Assembly (NCBI GenBank): GCA_013146195.2
Contig: CM028379.1
Coordinates: 63,929,631 to 63,993,630 of the forward strand
Direction of reading: 5' to 3'
From: Codonopsis lanceolata
Taxonomy: Eukaryota > Streptophyta > Magnoliopsida > Asterales > Campanulaceae
DNA length: 64,000 nt
The notes under the pieces are model-generated. The model was not told where the DNA came from and made no database searches. It saw only the letters and a program-made list of their open reading frames with translations. The first letter of the stretch is position 1, and each line of letters opens with the position of its first letter. A program made the position numbers and the translations under genes. Below, in pieces: positions 13,069 through 22,240 of this stretch.

Positions 13069-13077
13069 TTATTTAAG
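13069..13077 (+). promoter_or_regulatory. TATA-like box of Athila-1 ORF3
   Basis: TTATTTAAG right after the fourth palindrome, followed by a C/T-rich leader and the ORF3 ATG at 13527. Athila-2 has TTATAAAG-type sequence in the equivalent place (41368-41378, minus strand), which supports a private promoter for ORF3. Confidence 0.5.
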
Positions 13078-13526
13078 ACAGTACCGAGCCTCCTTTCAGA
13101 AATCACCAGAACTCTCTCTCGCCAAAGAAACAAAGAATCGCCTCCCTCTTCAAGAATTCCGGCGAATCCTTCCAAATTGCGGCACTAATCCTCAAGAAGT
13201 CTCCTCCCTCTTCAAACTCTTCATCCTCTACCTCTCCATCTTCATCCACCATTGCACTCCATTAAAGATTGAAAGCTTTGAAGCTAGGAGAAGAACTCCA
13301 TTGTTGCCGTTCAACACTCCGGCTGCATTCAACTCTAAAGCTGCATTTAACAAGTAATCCTAACCTCTCTCTTTAATTCTTACGTCAAATATTTGCATGC
13401 TAGGGTGTTAGATAGTTTTAACGTAGATAAAATTTTGCATGCTTTAGAATTTATTTTTAATTGTAAAAATTCTAAAAACTTATTTTAATTGTTAAACCTT
13501 TAGTTTTTAATTTTTATTCAAACAAA

Positions 13527-14619
13527 ATGTTTAGAAAATGTAGAAATACCGGTGCTTCGTCCTCCCGCCCTGTTCAGGAGGAGGAACAAAATTTTGACCA
13601 CACCCGATTTTTATCCCACGAGGCCTCAGAAAAATATGCGGCCAAACTCTCCAAGTCCTTGGTTCCCGAGAAGGGATTCAAGGCTAAAGAATTTGGCCTC
13701 TGTCCAAATTTTACGGCCCGTAGGTGGGGACGTTTGATCTACTCTCCGAAAAAGGCAGCCGTAGTGCCTATTGTCGAAGAGTTCTATGCTAATGGCAGCA
13801 TTGGCATAGATGGGGGTGTATTAGACACCGTTAGTGTTAGGGGCACGTTAGTAGATTTTTCGCCCCAAAGCATTAACGAATATTTCGGCACCTCCAACTT
13901 TGCTGTTGGTGCCGATAATTTTAGCACACACCTCCACCCCCTATCCCTGTCGAGGTGGTCAATATGACCATCGCCCTCCCTGGTTTTGTGTGGACCTATA
14001 ACCGTAATCCACCTTTCGGTCCACGCACCATGGAGGAGTCCTTCCTTCAGAACACGGCCAAGCCCATGTTCAAATTCGTTTATGGGCATCTATGCCCTCC
14101 AGTCACCAACATACGGTGACTTGGGAGAGGGCTGTCTTGACCTACACCATTATGTCTGGTGGGTCTGTTGATGTTGGCCGTTTGATCAACGGCCAAATCA
14201 AGACCCTTATTAGAGGTGCTACGAATGCGGGGTTCGCATTCCCGCATTTGATCACCGAGTTGTGTAGGAGGGCAGGCGTGAGATGGCCCAGACACGCGGA
14301 GAGGCTTAAGGATGGTCCGGCCATTACTAGGGCCATTTTGTTTGAGCACCACCAGCAGCCGAGAGTGAGGGTTCCTCATGGGGAGGAACCCGAAGAAGAG
14401 GAGGAGGTCCCGCTCGTTGGGATCTCCAATAGGCTAGAAGAGGTTGCCTTAGAAGCCCAAATGGCAACTCAACAGTTGGCACAAATGCGTGCCGACCAAG
14501 AGCGGCTATTTGGGTGGTTTAACACAGTGGGACAAAATGTCTCCACTTATTATGGGTTGCCTCCTGGCACGATCCCCGAGTTACATCCTCATTCGTTATT
14601 TCCGCCCGACTCACCGTGA
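13527..14619 (+). pseudogene. Athila-1 extra ORF (ORF3), putative plant transposon protein domain
   Basis: Extra ORF in the env position of Athila elements, between integrase and the 3' LTR. It starts MFRKCRNTGASSSRP, has the Ser-rich N-terminus and then the plant-transposon-domain phrases EFYANGSIGIDGG, VDFSPQSINEYFG, FKFVYGHL, MPSSHQHTVTWERAVLTYTI and MSGGSVDVGRLINGQI. The tail is acidic (EEPEEEEE) with a Gln/Met-rich, possibly coiled, segment. Two frameshifts (near 13960 and 14088) break it. The domain resembles the family often listed as putative plant transposon protein (Transposase_32). I see no signal peptide or transmembrane helix, so it does not look like a viral envelope. Its function is unknown. 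Athila-2 carries the homologue at 40013-40965. Confidence 0.8.
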
Positions 14620-14735
14620 GTCGAGGCCCAAGTTCCATCCTCTTTCGTTAGGTGGACCTGCTATTTCCTTTTGATATTTGTCCGTCCCCATCAATCCTCT
14701 AATATGTTCCTCCATTTTGAGGACAAAATAGAAAT

Positions 14736-14750
14736 TAAGTTTGGGGGGGG
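14736..14750 (+). other. PPT-like tract 2 of Athila-1
   Basis: TTAAGTTTGGGGGGGG just downstream of ORF3. The homologous long G-tract in Athila-2 is at 39727-39750 on the minus strand. Confidence 0.65.
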
Positions 14751-16935
14751 ATCTCAAGCTTAGAGTCCTAGCAGGTCCTAGCCTAAGGAGGAATGGAGTT
14801 GGGCTATGTTTCTAGGGTGTAGAAAAATTTCTTTTCTTGATGACCATTTAAATCTTCACCCTATTTTCCTGTTTTTAATTTTTTCTTATTTTCGGAGGTG
14901 TTACCTTGACCAGAATACACTCACATTGGATGCTCGTGGGTTCCTTTTGTGGGGACCCACCATCAATTGAGTCATCGTCATCATCTCCAATTTTCTTTTT
15001 AAAAAAATTTAAATCAAAATAAAAAAATAAAATATTTCAAAATTTTCCTCCTCAAGTTTAGGTGTGGTAATGCAAGCCGTAGTCGATGAGGAGTTAGTGC
15101 AATGAACCGCATAGCTAGTCCGTAGATCCCTCTGGAATTTACTTAATTTTGCGAAACTTTTACTTTTCTCCAAATTCTTCATGCACCCACACCAGTCATA
15201 ATTATGGATTGATTAGAATAGTTTTATAAAGTTTATAGCACCTACTTCATTACAACAAGATATGCACAAGAATATGATGCATAGCCATTCGAACATAATT
15301 GTTGCATTAAATTGTGACTTAGGGTCAATTGCATGATAGTTAGATCCCTTGGATTTTTCTCATTTATATATCTCAACCACACTTTCGAACCGTGTCTGCA
15401 TGTTAGTCTCAATTGTCCCTACCATCTGTCTTAGCGAATGCTTATGTGAAATCCAGTGATGCTAAACATTCAACCCCCAATTCCCATAGTTGATATGATA
15501 TTTTGTGTGTCTTACTTGCTTTAAAAACTACATGAGCATTTGGCATTAAGAAATGACTTAGGCCATCTTTGGATCGTTAGAGCCTAAATATTCCCTGACC
15601 TATACTAAAAATATCCCTAGTGTCCCCATTGAGCCTAATGAAAAAGAATGGAGTGTGCTAAGCACACTATTTAAACCCCCATTCGCCATCGTTTCTATTA
15701 CCCACATTAACTTAACCCTAAAAGCATATACACTTTTAGCCTACCATTTGAGAGAGTAGGATGTGGGTGGGGAATTGATTTTGGGAGGACCACTTCTTTT
15801 CAGTTAGGCTATTTTTTGGAAGACTTCTTCTTTCCGTCGTCGAAAAAAAAAGAGAGAAAAGAAAAAGAAAAGAAAAATTATATGTTGACGAAAAACAAGA
15901 AGGAAGAAGAAGAATGTGACAAAGATTCAAATGGAAGCATAGCTTTCAAGAGAAAATATGTTAGAAAAATCATGCTGATAAGAATGATGTGATATTTTTA
16001 GAAGTATATATTGCCCAAAACAAGTTTGGGGGGGGGGAAGAAGAAAACTGAAAAGTAACAAAAAGCACCCCTCCACTTGTAGTCTTTGCAGGTCCTAGCC
16101 TAAATAGGAAACTTCCTTTTGCTTAGAAGTATGAGGGATAAAGGGTAGTCTTACTCTCTCACTTTGAATTCCAATCCCTTTCCATCAAATCCCCCATCAC
16201 CTTGGCCTTACATTACAAGCTAAATAAAGACCTAATGATCTTCTTGCCAATGCTTATGCTGTTTTAACTGTCAAGTGAGTCATATGAAATTGATCACACA
16301 CTTCATGTTCATTATTATTCACCCTAAAGCTCACTTTGTTAGCATAATCTTAGCTATTACAAGTCATTTGGATAGGAGAGCATTGTTTGTCATACATAGA
16401 AGTGCATGGGATGGATGTATAAGTCTTTGAAATCCTTGGGACCTTTCTGTTTGTAACTGACCGGGTTTGGATGGTAGATCTCATAATTCTTAATGCATGA
16501 TTTTCTATTAAACTTTGATTTTCATATGAATGTGGTGTTTAGCTTAATAAAATTGTTTTAGTTAAGATATTCTCTAAGACTGGTGATCACACACACACGG
16601 AGAAATTAGAAGTAATAGCAGTTTTAAGAAAAGATCAGTTGGTTTTACGTGACTAAGCCTGCATATATGTGGTGAGCATCGAAATGAGACTGCTTTGCAT
16701 GCCATACACTTATAACTTGAGGTGAAGCCAAAAAGATTTTTGTTTTATTTTTCGTTTAATTCTTATCTGCTTTTGTATTTATCTGCTTAGTTGAGTCACT
16801 CGAAAGAGTCTCCTTGAGTTTGTGGATTTATAGAGGAGTGTAAATAGTGTCACCCTCCAAAAAGATTTTCATTTTTGTTATTTATATGCTTTTGTATTTA
16901 TAAGTGTTTATTATTTACTCGTGGACGAGCAAAGT
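14751..16935 (+). other. Athila-1 3' noncoding region
   Basis: About 2.2 kb without a supported gene. It contains a third PPT-like tract at 16021-16037. The phrase GCAGGTCCTAGCCTAA is repeated at about 14769 and 16089, each time shortly after a PPT-like tract. Athila-2 lacks the part equivalent to about 15175-16105, joining directly there, so either Athila-2 lost it or Athila-1 duplicated it. Confidence 0.7.
16021..16037 (+). other. PPT-like tract 3 of Athila-1
   Basis: CAAGTTTGGGGGGGGGG in the middle of the 3' noncoding region, absent from Athila-2. Confidence 0.65.
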
Positions 16936-16952
16936 TTAAGTTTGGGGGTATT
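16936..16952 (+). other. Polypurine tract of Athila-1
   Basis: TTAAGTTTGGGGGTATT directly before the LTR start TGATCGATG. The upstream GTGGACGAGCAAAG is shared with Athila-2. Confidence 0.85.
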
Positions 16953-17170
16953 TGATCGATGTATTTTATACGTCGATTTTATATGCTTCTATGACTTAAA
17001 TTATGCTATTTCACGAGGCTTTTGGCTACTAATATATATGTTTTCGGTGAGTTTTGTAAGTTTCAGGGTTATTAGTGAAAATATGTCAAACTCCAGGGTT
17101 TTATGTGCAAATTCCAAGAAGGGCCAAAGAGTAAAAATGAAGAAGAAACAAAGACTGTCAGATCTGGAGA

Positions 17171-17303
17171 CCTTGCGTACGCAAGGTACCTCAGAACTTG
17201 CGACCGCAAGGTAGGCAGTACGATTATCGAGGCAAGAAATCCAAGGCCAGACACACTGGAGACCTTACGGACGCAAGGTACTCAACACCTTGCAACCGCA
17301 AAG
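17171..17303. repeat. Palindromic word cluster in Athila-1 LTR
   Basis: CCTTGCGTACGCAAGG at 17171-17186 is a perfect 16-bp palindrome. Variants follow at 17196-17211, 17263-17278 and 17288-17303, the last with two arm mismatches. Confidence 0.88.
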
Positions 17304-17364
17304 TGGTCAGAATGCGCTATTTTCAGATTTTCACACAGTGATTCGATTGGATTACAACTCCCAA

Positions 17365-17373
17365 GTATATATT
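17365..17373 (+). promoter_or_regulatory. TATA-like box of Athila-1 LTR
   Basis: GTATATATT, 62 bp downstream of the last palindrome. Athila-2 has TATATATAG at the equivalent site (38101-38112, minus strand). Confidence 0.55.
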
Positions 17374-18260
17374 GAAGTTGGATGCCGAGAGCCAAGAGGA
17401 GGAGACGGCTGGGAGCAGTCTTAGGTTGATTTTAGGTAGTTTTTAGATTGTATAACATTGTTAGATTTTGTAATTACAAGTATTGAAGATCAAATCATGT
17501 ATCCGATCATCTCCATGTACTGTTCATTGTCTATGATGAACTAAATCATCCATAATCTAGGAGGTGGGAGGTAACTTGTATCGAATTTATGTTTTGATTC
17601 TTATATATGTTCATTCAATTCTTGTTGATTGTGGTGTTTATCAATCCCTATATTATTTTGCTTTGAACAAATGAATGTAATCGCAAATAATAAAGGCCTA
17701 GAGGTGCGGATAACTGCATGACCAATGTGCATATGTCGTACACTGGTTCACCATCACAATAAATTGGATCTATCGATGCACGAGAGTGATAAGTTAGGAC
17801 CAGGTTCATACATGATCTAGGTGACAGATAGATCATAAATCTAGGTGACAACTAGATTAAAGTTCTTGTGCTTAGCATATAGAATGGATGAATGTTGCGG
17901 GGATGGAGGCTGAACCAATAGTTCAACAGACTATATCTATCTTTAGTGAACAAACCCAAGAAATTGAATGATAATTATTATGAATTAAACATAAAGGAGA
18001 TACAAGTGAAACCCAGAATCCTAGATTGCCACCCACCATAAGATCTTCATATCTGTAATTACTGCTAATTAGTTAAACATCTATAAATAGTAGTTTAGAA
18101 TAGAAATAAATATAAAAACCCCCTTTAGATTAATAATTTGCTATCAATAAATTGCACTGTTCGTGATCACTTGCCTCTGTGGGTTCGACCCTTGCTTCCA
18201 ATACTATTCTATAATAGTCTTGTCCACTTGCAAGGAAAAAATTAAATAAAACATCGATCA

Positions 18261-19488
18261 ACAGGCCTGACTGAGCTTTATGGATCTATGGATAGGACCA
18301 GCCAGAATGATTCGCCAGTCCTTAACGGTTTTGCTCCGGCTTGGGAGGTATTTTTCTTTTCCCTGCTTTTTTTTATTTTACTTTTGATTTTTTGGCAGCA
18401 TTTTTTTTCTTTCTCTTCTTTTTTTTTTTTTTTGGCTGACTTTCTGTTACAGGTCTGGGCTTATTCGGTTTTTCATTTTACTCCGGGCCCATTGCGCAGC
18501 CACATCCACGAGCCGCCGTTCCTAGCCGAATTTGTGAACACCAATCGAGTAGAGGAGGATCGAGATGGCCACTTTTTGGATGAGATCAGGATGCGAGACA
18601 GGATTGTGAGCTCGAGCTCGGGCATAGTGCATTTATATCCCTGGAGGGGTTTGGTTGGAACATATATGACATCTTTGGAGATGAGCCGTTGCCGGATTCT
18701 GATGGTGTCCATTATGGTTGATTCATTGTACATGGGAAAACGGGTCAACCGCCAGCATTCTATGTTTCCGGTGTCTCCAGTGACACCACCTGCACCTCCT
18801 CCCTAGGTGATAGTCCCAGACTTCCTACCGAACAGGTATCTATACCTGTCGAGATATATTGTGCCTCATAGTGATTATCCTGTCATGGCATATGAGGAAT
18901 TCTTGAGGACAGTGCTCCATCCTGCCACCACAGCAGCCAGGTGTGCATCTCACGTCTCTGATAGGCCGAGGCCTTCTTGTCCAGCTCCTAACGTGCAGTC
19001 AGACTTGTTTGTGCCTGCTGAGGATTTCTCCACCTTCTAGTATCGCCGTGATGGAAGACTTATGGATGAGGTTTTGCCCGATGTTAACATCCCTGAGCGG
19101 TATCAAATCCCAGAGCGGGCCCGCGCAGTATATTTCTTTTCTTTTTCATACTTGCCTCATTCATTTTTTTCTCTTTCTCTCTTTTTTTAAGGATGACACA
19201 TTATATATATTTTTCTACTCCTTTTCCCAGGTCGATACGTCTTCGTACAAGAAGCTGTTGAGGGGCTTTTTCAACATCAACAAATTGTATCAGCGGCTTC
19301 TGGAAGAATTCACTTGCTAGGGAAATGATGCTGTGAGGCAGACTAGGCGCCGAGGTGAGGATGATGATGATGATACCGGCGGACCGAGTCATGCTCGGGT
19401 GAGGGGACGAGAGTACAGGATTGGCGGGACTGGCCCTCGAATCATGGGTGGCAGCCTTGGCAGGAGCAGATCTTCTCGCGGTCATTAG
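18261..19488 (+). pseudogene. Plant mobile domain (PMD) gene of Tat-A, 3' part, with introns
   Basis: C-terminal part of a PMD (aminotransferase-like mobile domain) protein, cut at 5' by Athila-1. It resumes in mid-exon as GLTELYGSMDRTSQND and continues LNGFAPAWE. A GT-AG intron follows (18348-18452), then VWAYSVFHFTPGP, EMSRCRILMVSIMVD and RYIVPHSDYPVMAYEEFLRT. A second GT-AG intron is at 19128-19230, then VDTSSYKKLLRGFFNINKLY and a basic/acidic tail ending RSRSSRGH. Stops and shifts occur at 18804, 19038 and 19318. The homologue in Tat-B (33770-36603) has both introns at identical positions. The gene lies antisense to Tat pol, at the element's 3' end. PMD is also known in Mutator-type DNA transposons and host silencing factors. 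Confidence 0.75.
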
Positions 19489-19899
19489 CTCCTTTTACCT
19501 GTATTTATTAGCTCTTTTACTGTACCCGACTCTGTACATATTTCTAAATGCAATGTCTTTACTTTTATTATATGATGCATGATATAAAAATGTAGACCCA
19601 ATTATTCTAAGAATAAAATAAATCTAGATCATTATCTAAGGGTAACGGCACACTGCAGTTTATGGATAGAAATTTGGAGGGATACACCTTTAGATTTAAA
19701 GCGGGCTTTTCTGGCACTCTGCAGGGAAGAAAAGGCAGCCGCCTCTTCCTGTGCTTGATATCTTTCTTCGACCAGTGAGGACTACGGCCTAGCTTCAGTA
19801 TTTTCTTCCATTTCCTGTGAACAAACAGAGCCAGCAGTGGAGCAGCCGTAGCCTGAAACAAGGATACCAGGCAGTTTTGGAGAACAGAGGTGGGGCTCC

Positions 19900-19957
19900 T
19901 GGGCGCCACCCATAGTGGTAGTGGGCGCCGCGCCAGGTAAGGCCATGGGTGGCGCCC
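19900..19957. repeat. Palindromic words between PMD and DUF7745-like genes, Tat-A
   Basis: TGGGCGCCACCCA at 19900-19912, TGGGCGCCGCGCCAG from 19922 and a third, degenerate copy ending near 19957. They match, in order and spacing, the words at 32523-32587 and 36690-36746. Confidence 0.7.
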
Positions 19958-20172
19958 CTAGCTTTTACTAGGCAATCCTGTTTCAGCCGCTGTTCATGCA
20001 CTGTGCTCATAATTCGTTTGTTTTTTCGTTTTTTAGTTTAAAAGGAAGCCAAGGCAACGTCCATTTTCACCATTCATCTGCTTTCTTTCTCTGCTCAAGT
20101 CATTTGAGTTCTCTCTTTGCTCGATCTCCCTTTTCTTTAATCAGATATAATTTTTTGTCCTTTTGTCTAGAG

Positions 20173-21515
20173 ATGGCCGCACTCGTTCACACGGCTTTGA
20201 AGATAGAGATTTATGAGAATGCTCTGAACTTTTGGGTACTTTCCTTGCTGGCAGAGGAGCGAGAGTGTTTTGAGCACATCTATGGGTATCGATGCCTGCT
20301 ATCATGGTAGACCCTGCGCATTAATTGGGATATGCTGAGGGGAGCATCTAGGTTCTGGTCAGTACAAAGTCATCTTTTTAACTTTTGCCTGAACAAGATG
20401 CACCCCACCTTTGAGGAGATTTGCGATATGGTGGGGATGCCTACCATTGGGCCCATTGTGGTGCCTTCTGCGCGAAGGCGCCCTTTTATGGCAATACGGG
20501 AGTTGTTCAGCTCAACCCGCGAGGCTACTCCGGGTTTTTATAATGGAGTCAACTTTAATTTAACTGTCCTTCTCCCTGCTTATACTGAGTATAGGGAAGA
20601 TGACCCAGTCTACCTGCGGCGTCGACTGGCTGCTATTTTTCTTTGCCTTATGGGACGGTACCTTCAGGTGGGCCGACCTAGATTTATAGATGTACGGGTC
20701 ATGGACCTGGTGCTGTAGACTCGGGACCACCGGGTAAACATTATCTCGGTCATTTTGGTTGAAACCTTATTTGGCCTAGACACCTTTTCGTTTGGTGATG
20801 AGATGTTTCCTTCTGGTAGCCCTCTCTTGATTCATATGTGGCTGGAGGAGAACCTTAACTGGATGATGGGCCCAGTGCTCATAGGAGGAATGTATGATCC
20901 CGGGAGCTATAGCTCTCGTAGCCGTTATCACCAGACCAATTTTTCGGAGCATTACTGTATTGAATACTTTTTGCGTATCAGCTCCATGGAGATTATCTAG
21001 GTAGTCAGCCATTGGAGGATCTGCAACGTTTTTATGATTACCGGGGTCTATGCCCAGGTTATTTTGCTGGGTCTCGAGCATACCACCTTTGTCTGGCGTA
21101 CCGAGTCCTTTGCCAGTTTGGCAGAGAGCAGATTATTCCAGATGTGAGCCGTCCCCTGAATAGGGACGTAGGTGAGCTTATCCGGGACATGTGGCAGCTC
21201 AACTTTCCTTCGTGGGAGGCAGCTTACGCCTTTTCTGAGTATATGCTTTTATCCCATGAATATCTATCATAGGTGCTGGTGGCTGCTGAGGGACACTCTC
21301 ATGTCATCAGGCATGTACTGAGGCGGATGCTGGGCCAGTGAGTGAGTAGTGGCATAGATGCTCGCCTAATGGAAATCAGCGAGGATCTTGAAAGATCGGA
21401 GCTGGTAGTTCCTCAGGCTCTGCAGGATGACTTTCGGCGAGTGCATGGCCTTGGTGCCCGAATGGCCCCTAATCCAAATGAGGCGAGAGTCCCAGTAATG
21501 CACCTCCCCGATTGA
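20173..21515 (+). pseudogene. DUF7745-like gene of Tat-A
   Basis: Starts MAALVHTALKIEIYENAL. The frame continues through three in-frame stops (20308, 20716, 20998) and one frameshift (about 21005). Segments fit the plant DUF7745 family in order: FEHIYGYRCLL, ASRFWSVQSHLFNFCLNKMH, PTFEEICDMVGMPTIGPI, AIFLCLMGRYLQVGRPRFID, NIISVILVETLFGLDTFSFG, HMWLEENLNW and YRVLCQFGREQIIPDVSRPL. A helical, charged stretch ends at 21515, and an acidic Gly/Asp-rich tail may continue in another frame to about 21780. The domain's function is unknown. It has its own upstream leader with a degenerate TATA (20037) and palindromic words, and lies antisense to Tat pol. The family call rests on motif order remembered from plant databases. 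Confidence 0.65.
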
Positions 21516-22240
21516 GCAACACAAGTCGGCGGCGCAATCCCTAGCAGGCAGATGAAGCTGATCCTCCTCAGGCTGGCAGGAGAAGTACTTCCCATAGAGG
21601 TGATGGCGCTGGCCCAAGTCGTCCTGGTATTCAAGACAACGGCGATGCTGATGACAAGCAAGATGAGGACACCTCTGGAGGTTCTCACGTTGGTGAGATT
21701 GGAGCCTCTTCTGTACCTCGCAGAAGTATATGGTCATGGCTGGGACGTCACAGACGCTGATGGACCGCTCCGAGGCTGAGCTGCATAAAAAGGGATAGTT
21801 GGGGGGAATAGGAGATATATGTAGCATGTATACAGGTAAATGTACATCAATAAATGCTAATCTTTACGTCTTAGATACTTATTCCTAAGTTGCACCTTAT
21901 AGACTACATTATATTATATTTTGATGTTTTATATGAGCTCTGTTGTGGGTTTTCTTTTTGGTCAGTCAAGACCATCTTCTCTGAATATGCTGAAGACTCT
22001 GGCAGGCCAAAGCTCAGATGCTGAGGATTTGGAAACTGCATTCCCTCTCCTTTTCTCCTGGTTTTTTTATGCTCTAACTTTTGCCCAGGTCGCCGTTTCG
22101 GGTTTTCAACTTAGCGAGCCCTTATTTTTCCTTTTGTTGTTTTGTTTTTTGTGCTCTAACTTTTGCCTAGGCTGCCCTTTCGGTTTTTTCAACCTAGCGA
22201 GTTAGAGAGAGAAGCAATTGCAAGATATATTTTTTTTGAT
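21516..22240. repeat. Spacer between DUF7745-like gene and pol end, with 82-bp tandem pair
   Basis: The two genes converge here. A tandem pair with an 82-bp period lies at 22061-22142 and 22143-22205, each unit holding GCTCTAACTTTTGCC and a copy of TTTTCAACNTAGCGAG. Such T-rich, AGCGAG-containing repeats are typical of Tat/Ogre 3' regions. No gene is supported. Confidence 0.6.

Larger units (their letters stand above)
16953..18260 (+). mobile_element. 3' LTR of Athila-1
   Basis: LTR of 1308 bp with inverted termini TGATCGATGT ... ACATCGATCA. It contains the Athila palindromic words (17171-17303) and a TATA-like box at 17365. It is homologous to the Athila-2 LTRs (37274-38472; 47613-52598 after removing an insertion). 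The right flank ACAGGCCTGACTGAG joins the plant-mobile-domain gene in mid-exon. The homologous site in the other gene copy reads GGCAGGCCTGGCTGAG (about 35365), so the flank marks the insertion point. Confidence 0.93.

Noticed and set aside
13527..14619. Athila ORF3 as a retroviral envelope gene
   Set aside because: No signal peptide, no transmembrane helix; motif content fits the plant transposon protein family.
17648..17851. ORFs on either strand in Athila LTRs (17648-17851, 37191-37373, 47937-48197)
   Set aside because: They arise from AT-rich LTR sequence; homologous copies do not keep the frame.
18261..22240. PMD/DUF7745 unit as an independent Mutator-type DNA transposon
   Set aside because: No terminal inverted repeats or MULE transposase seen, and both copies lie in the same antisense position beside Tat pol; not excluded, but less likely.
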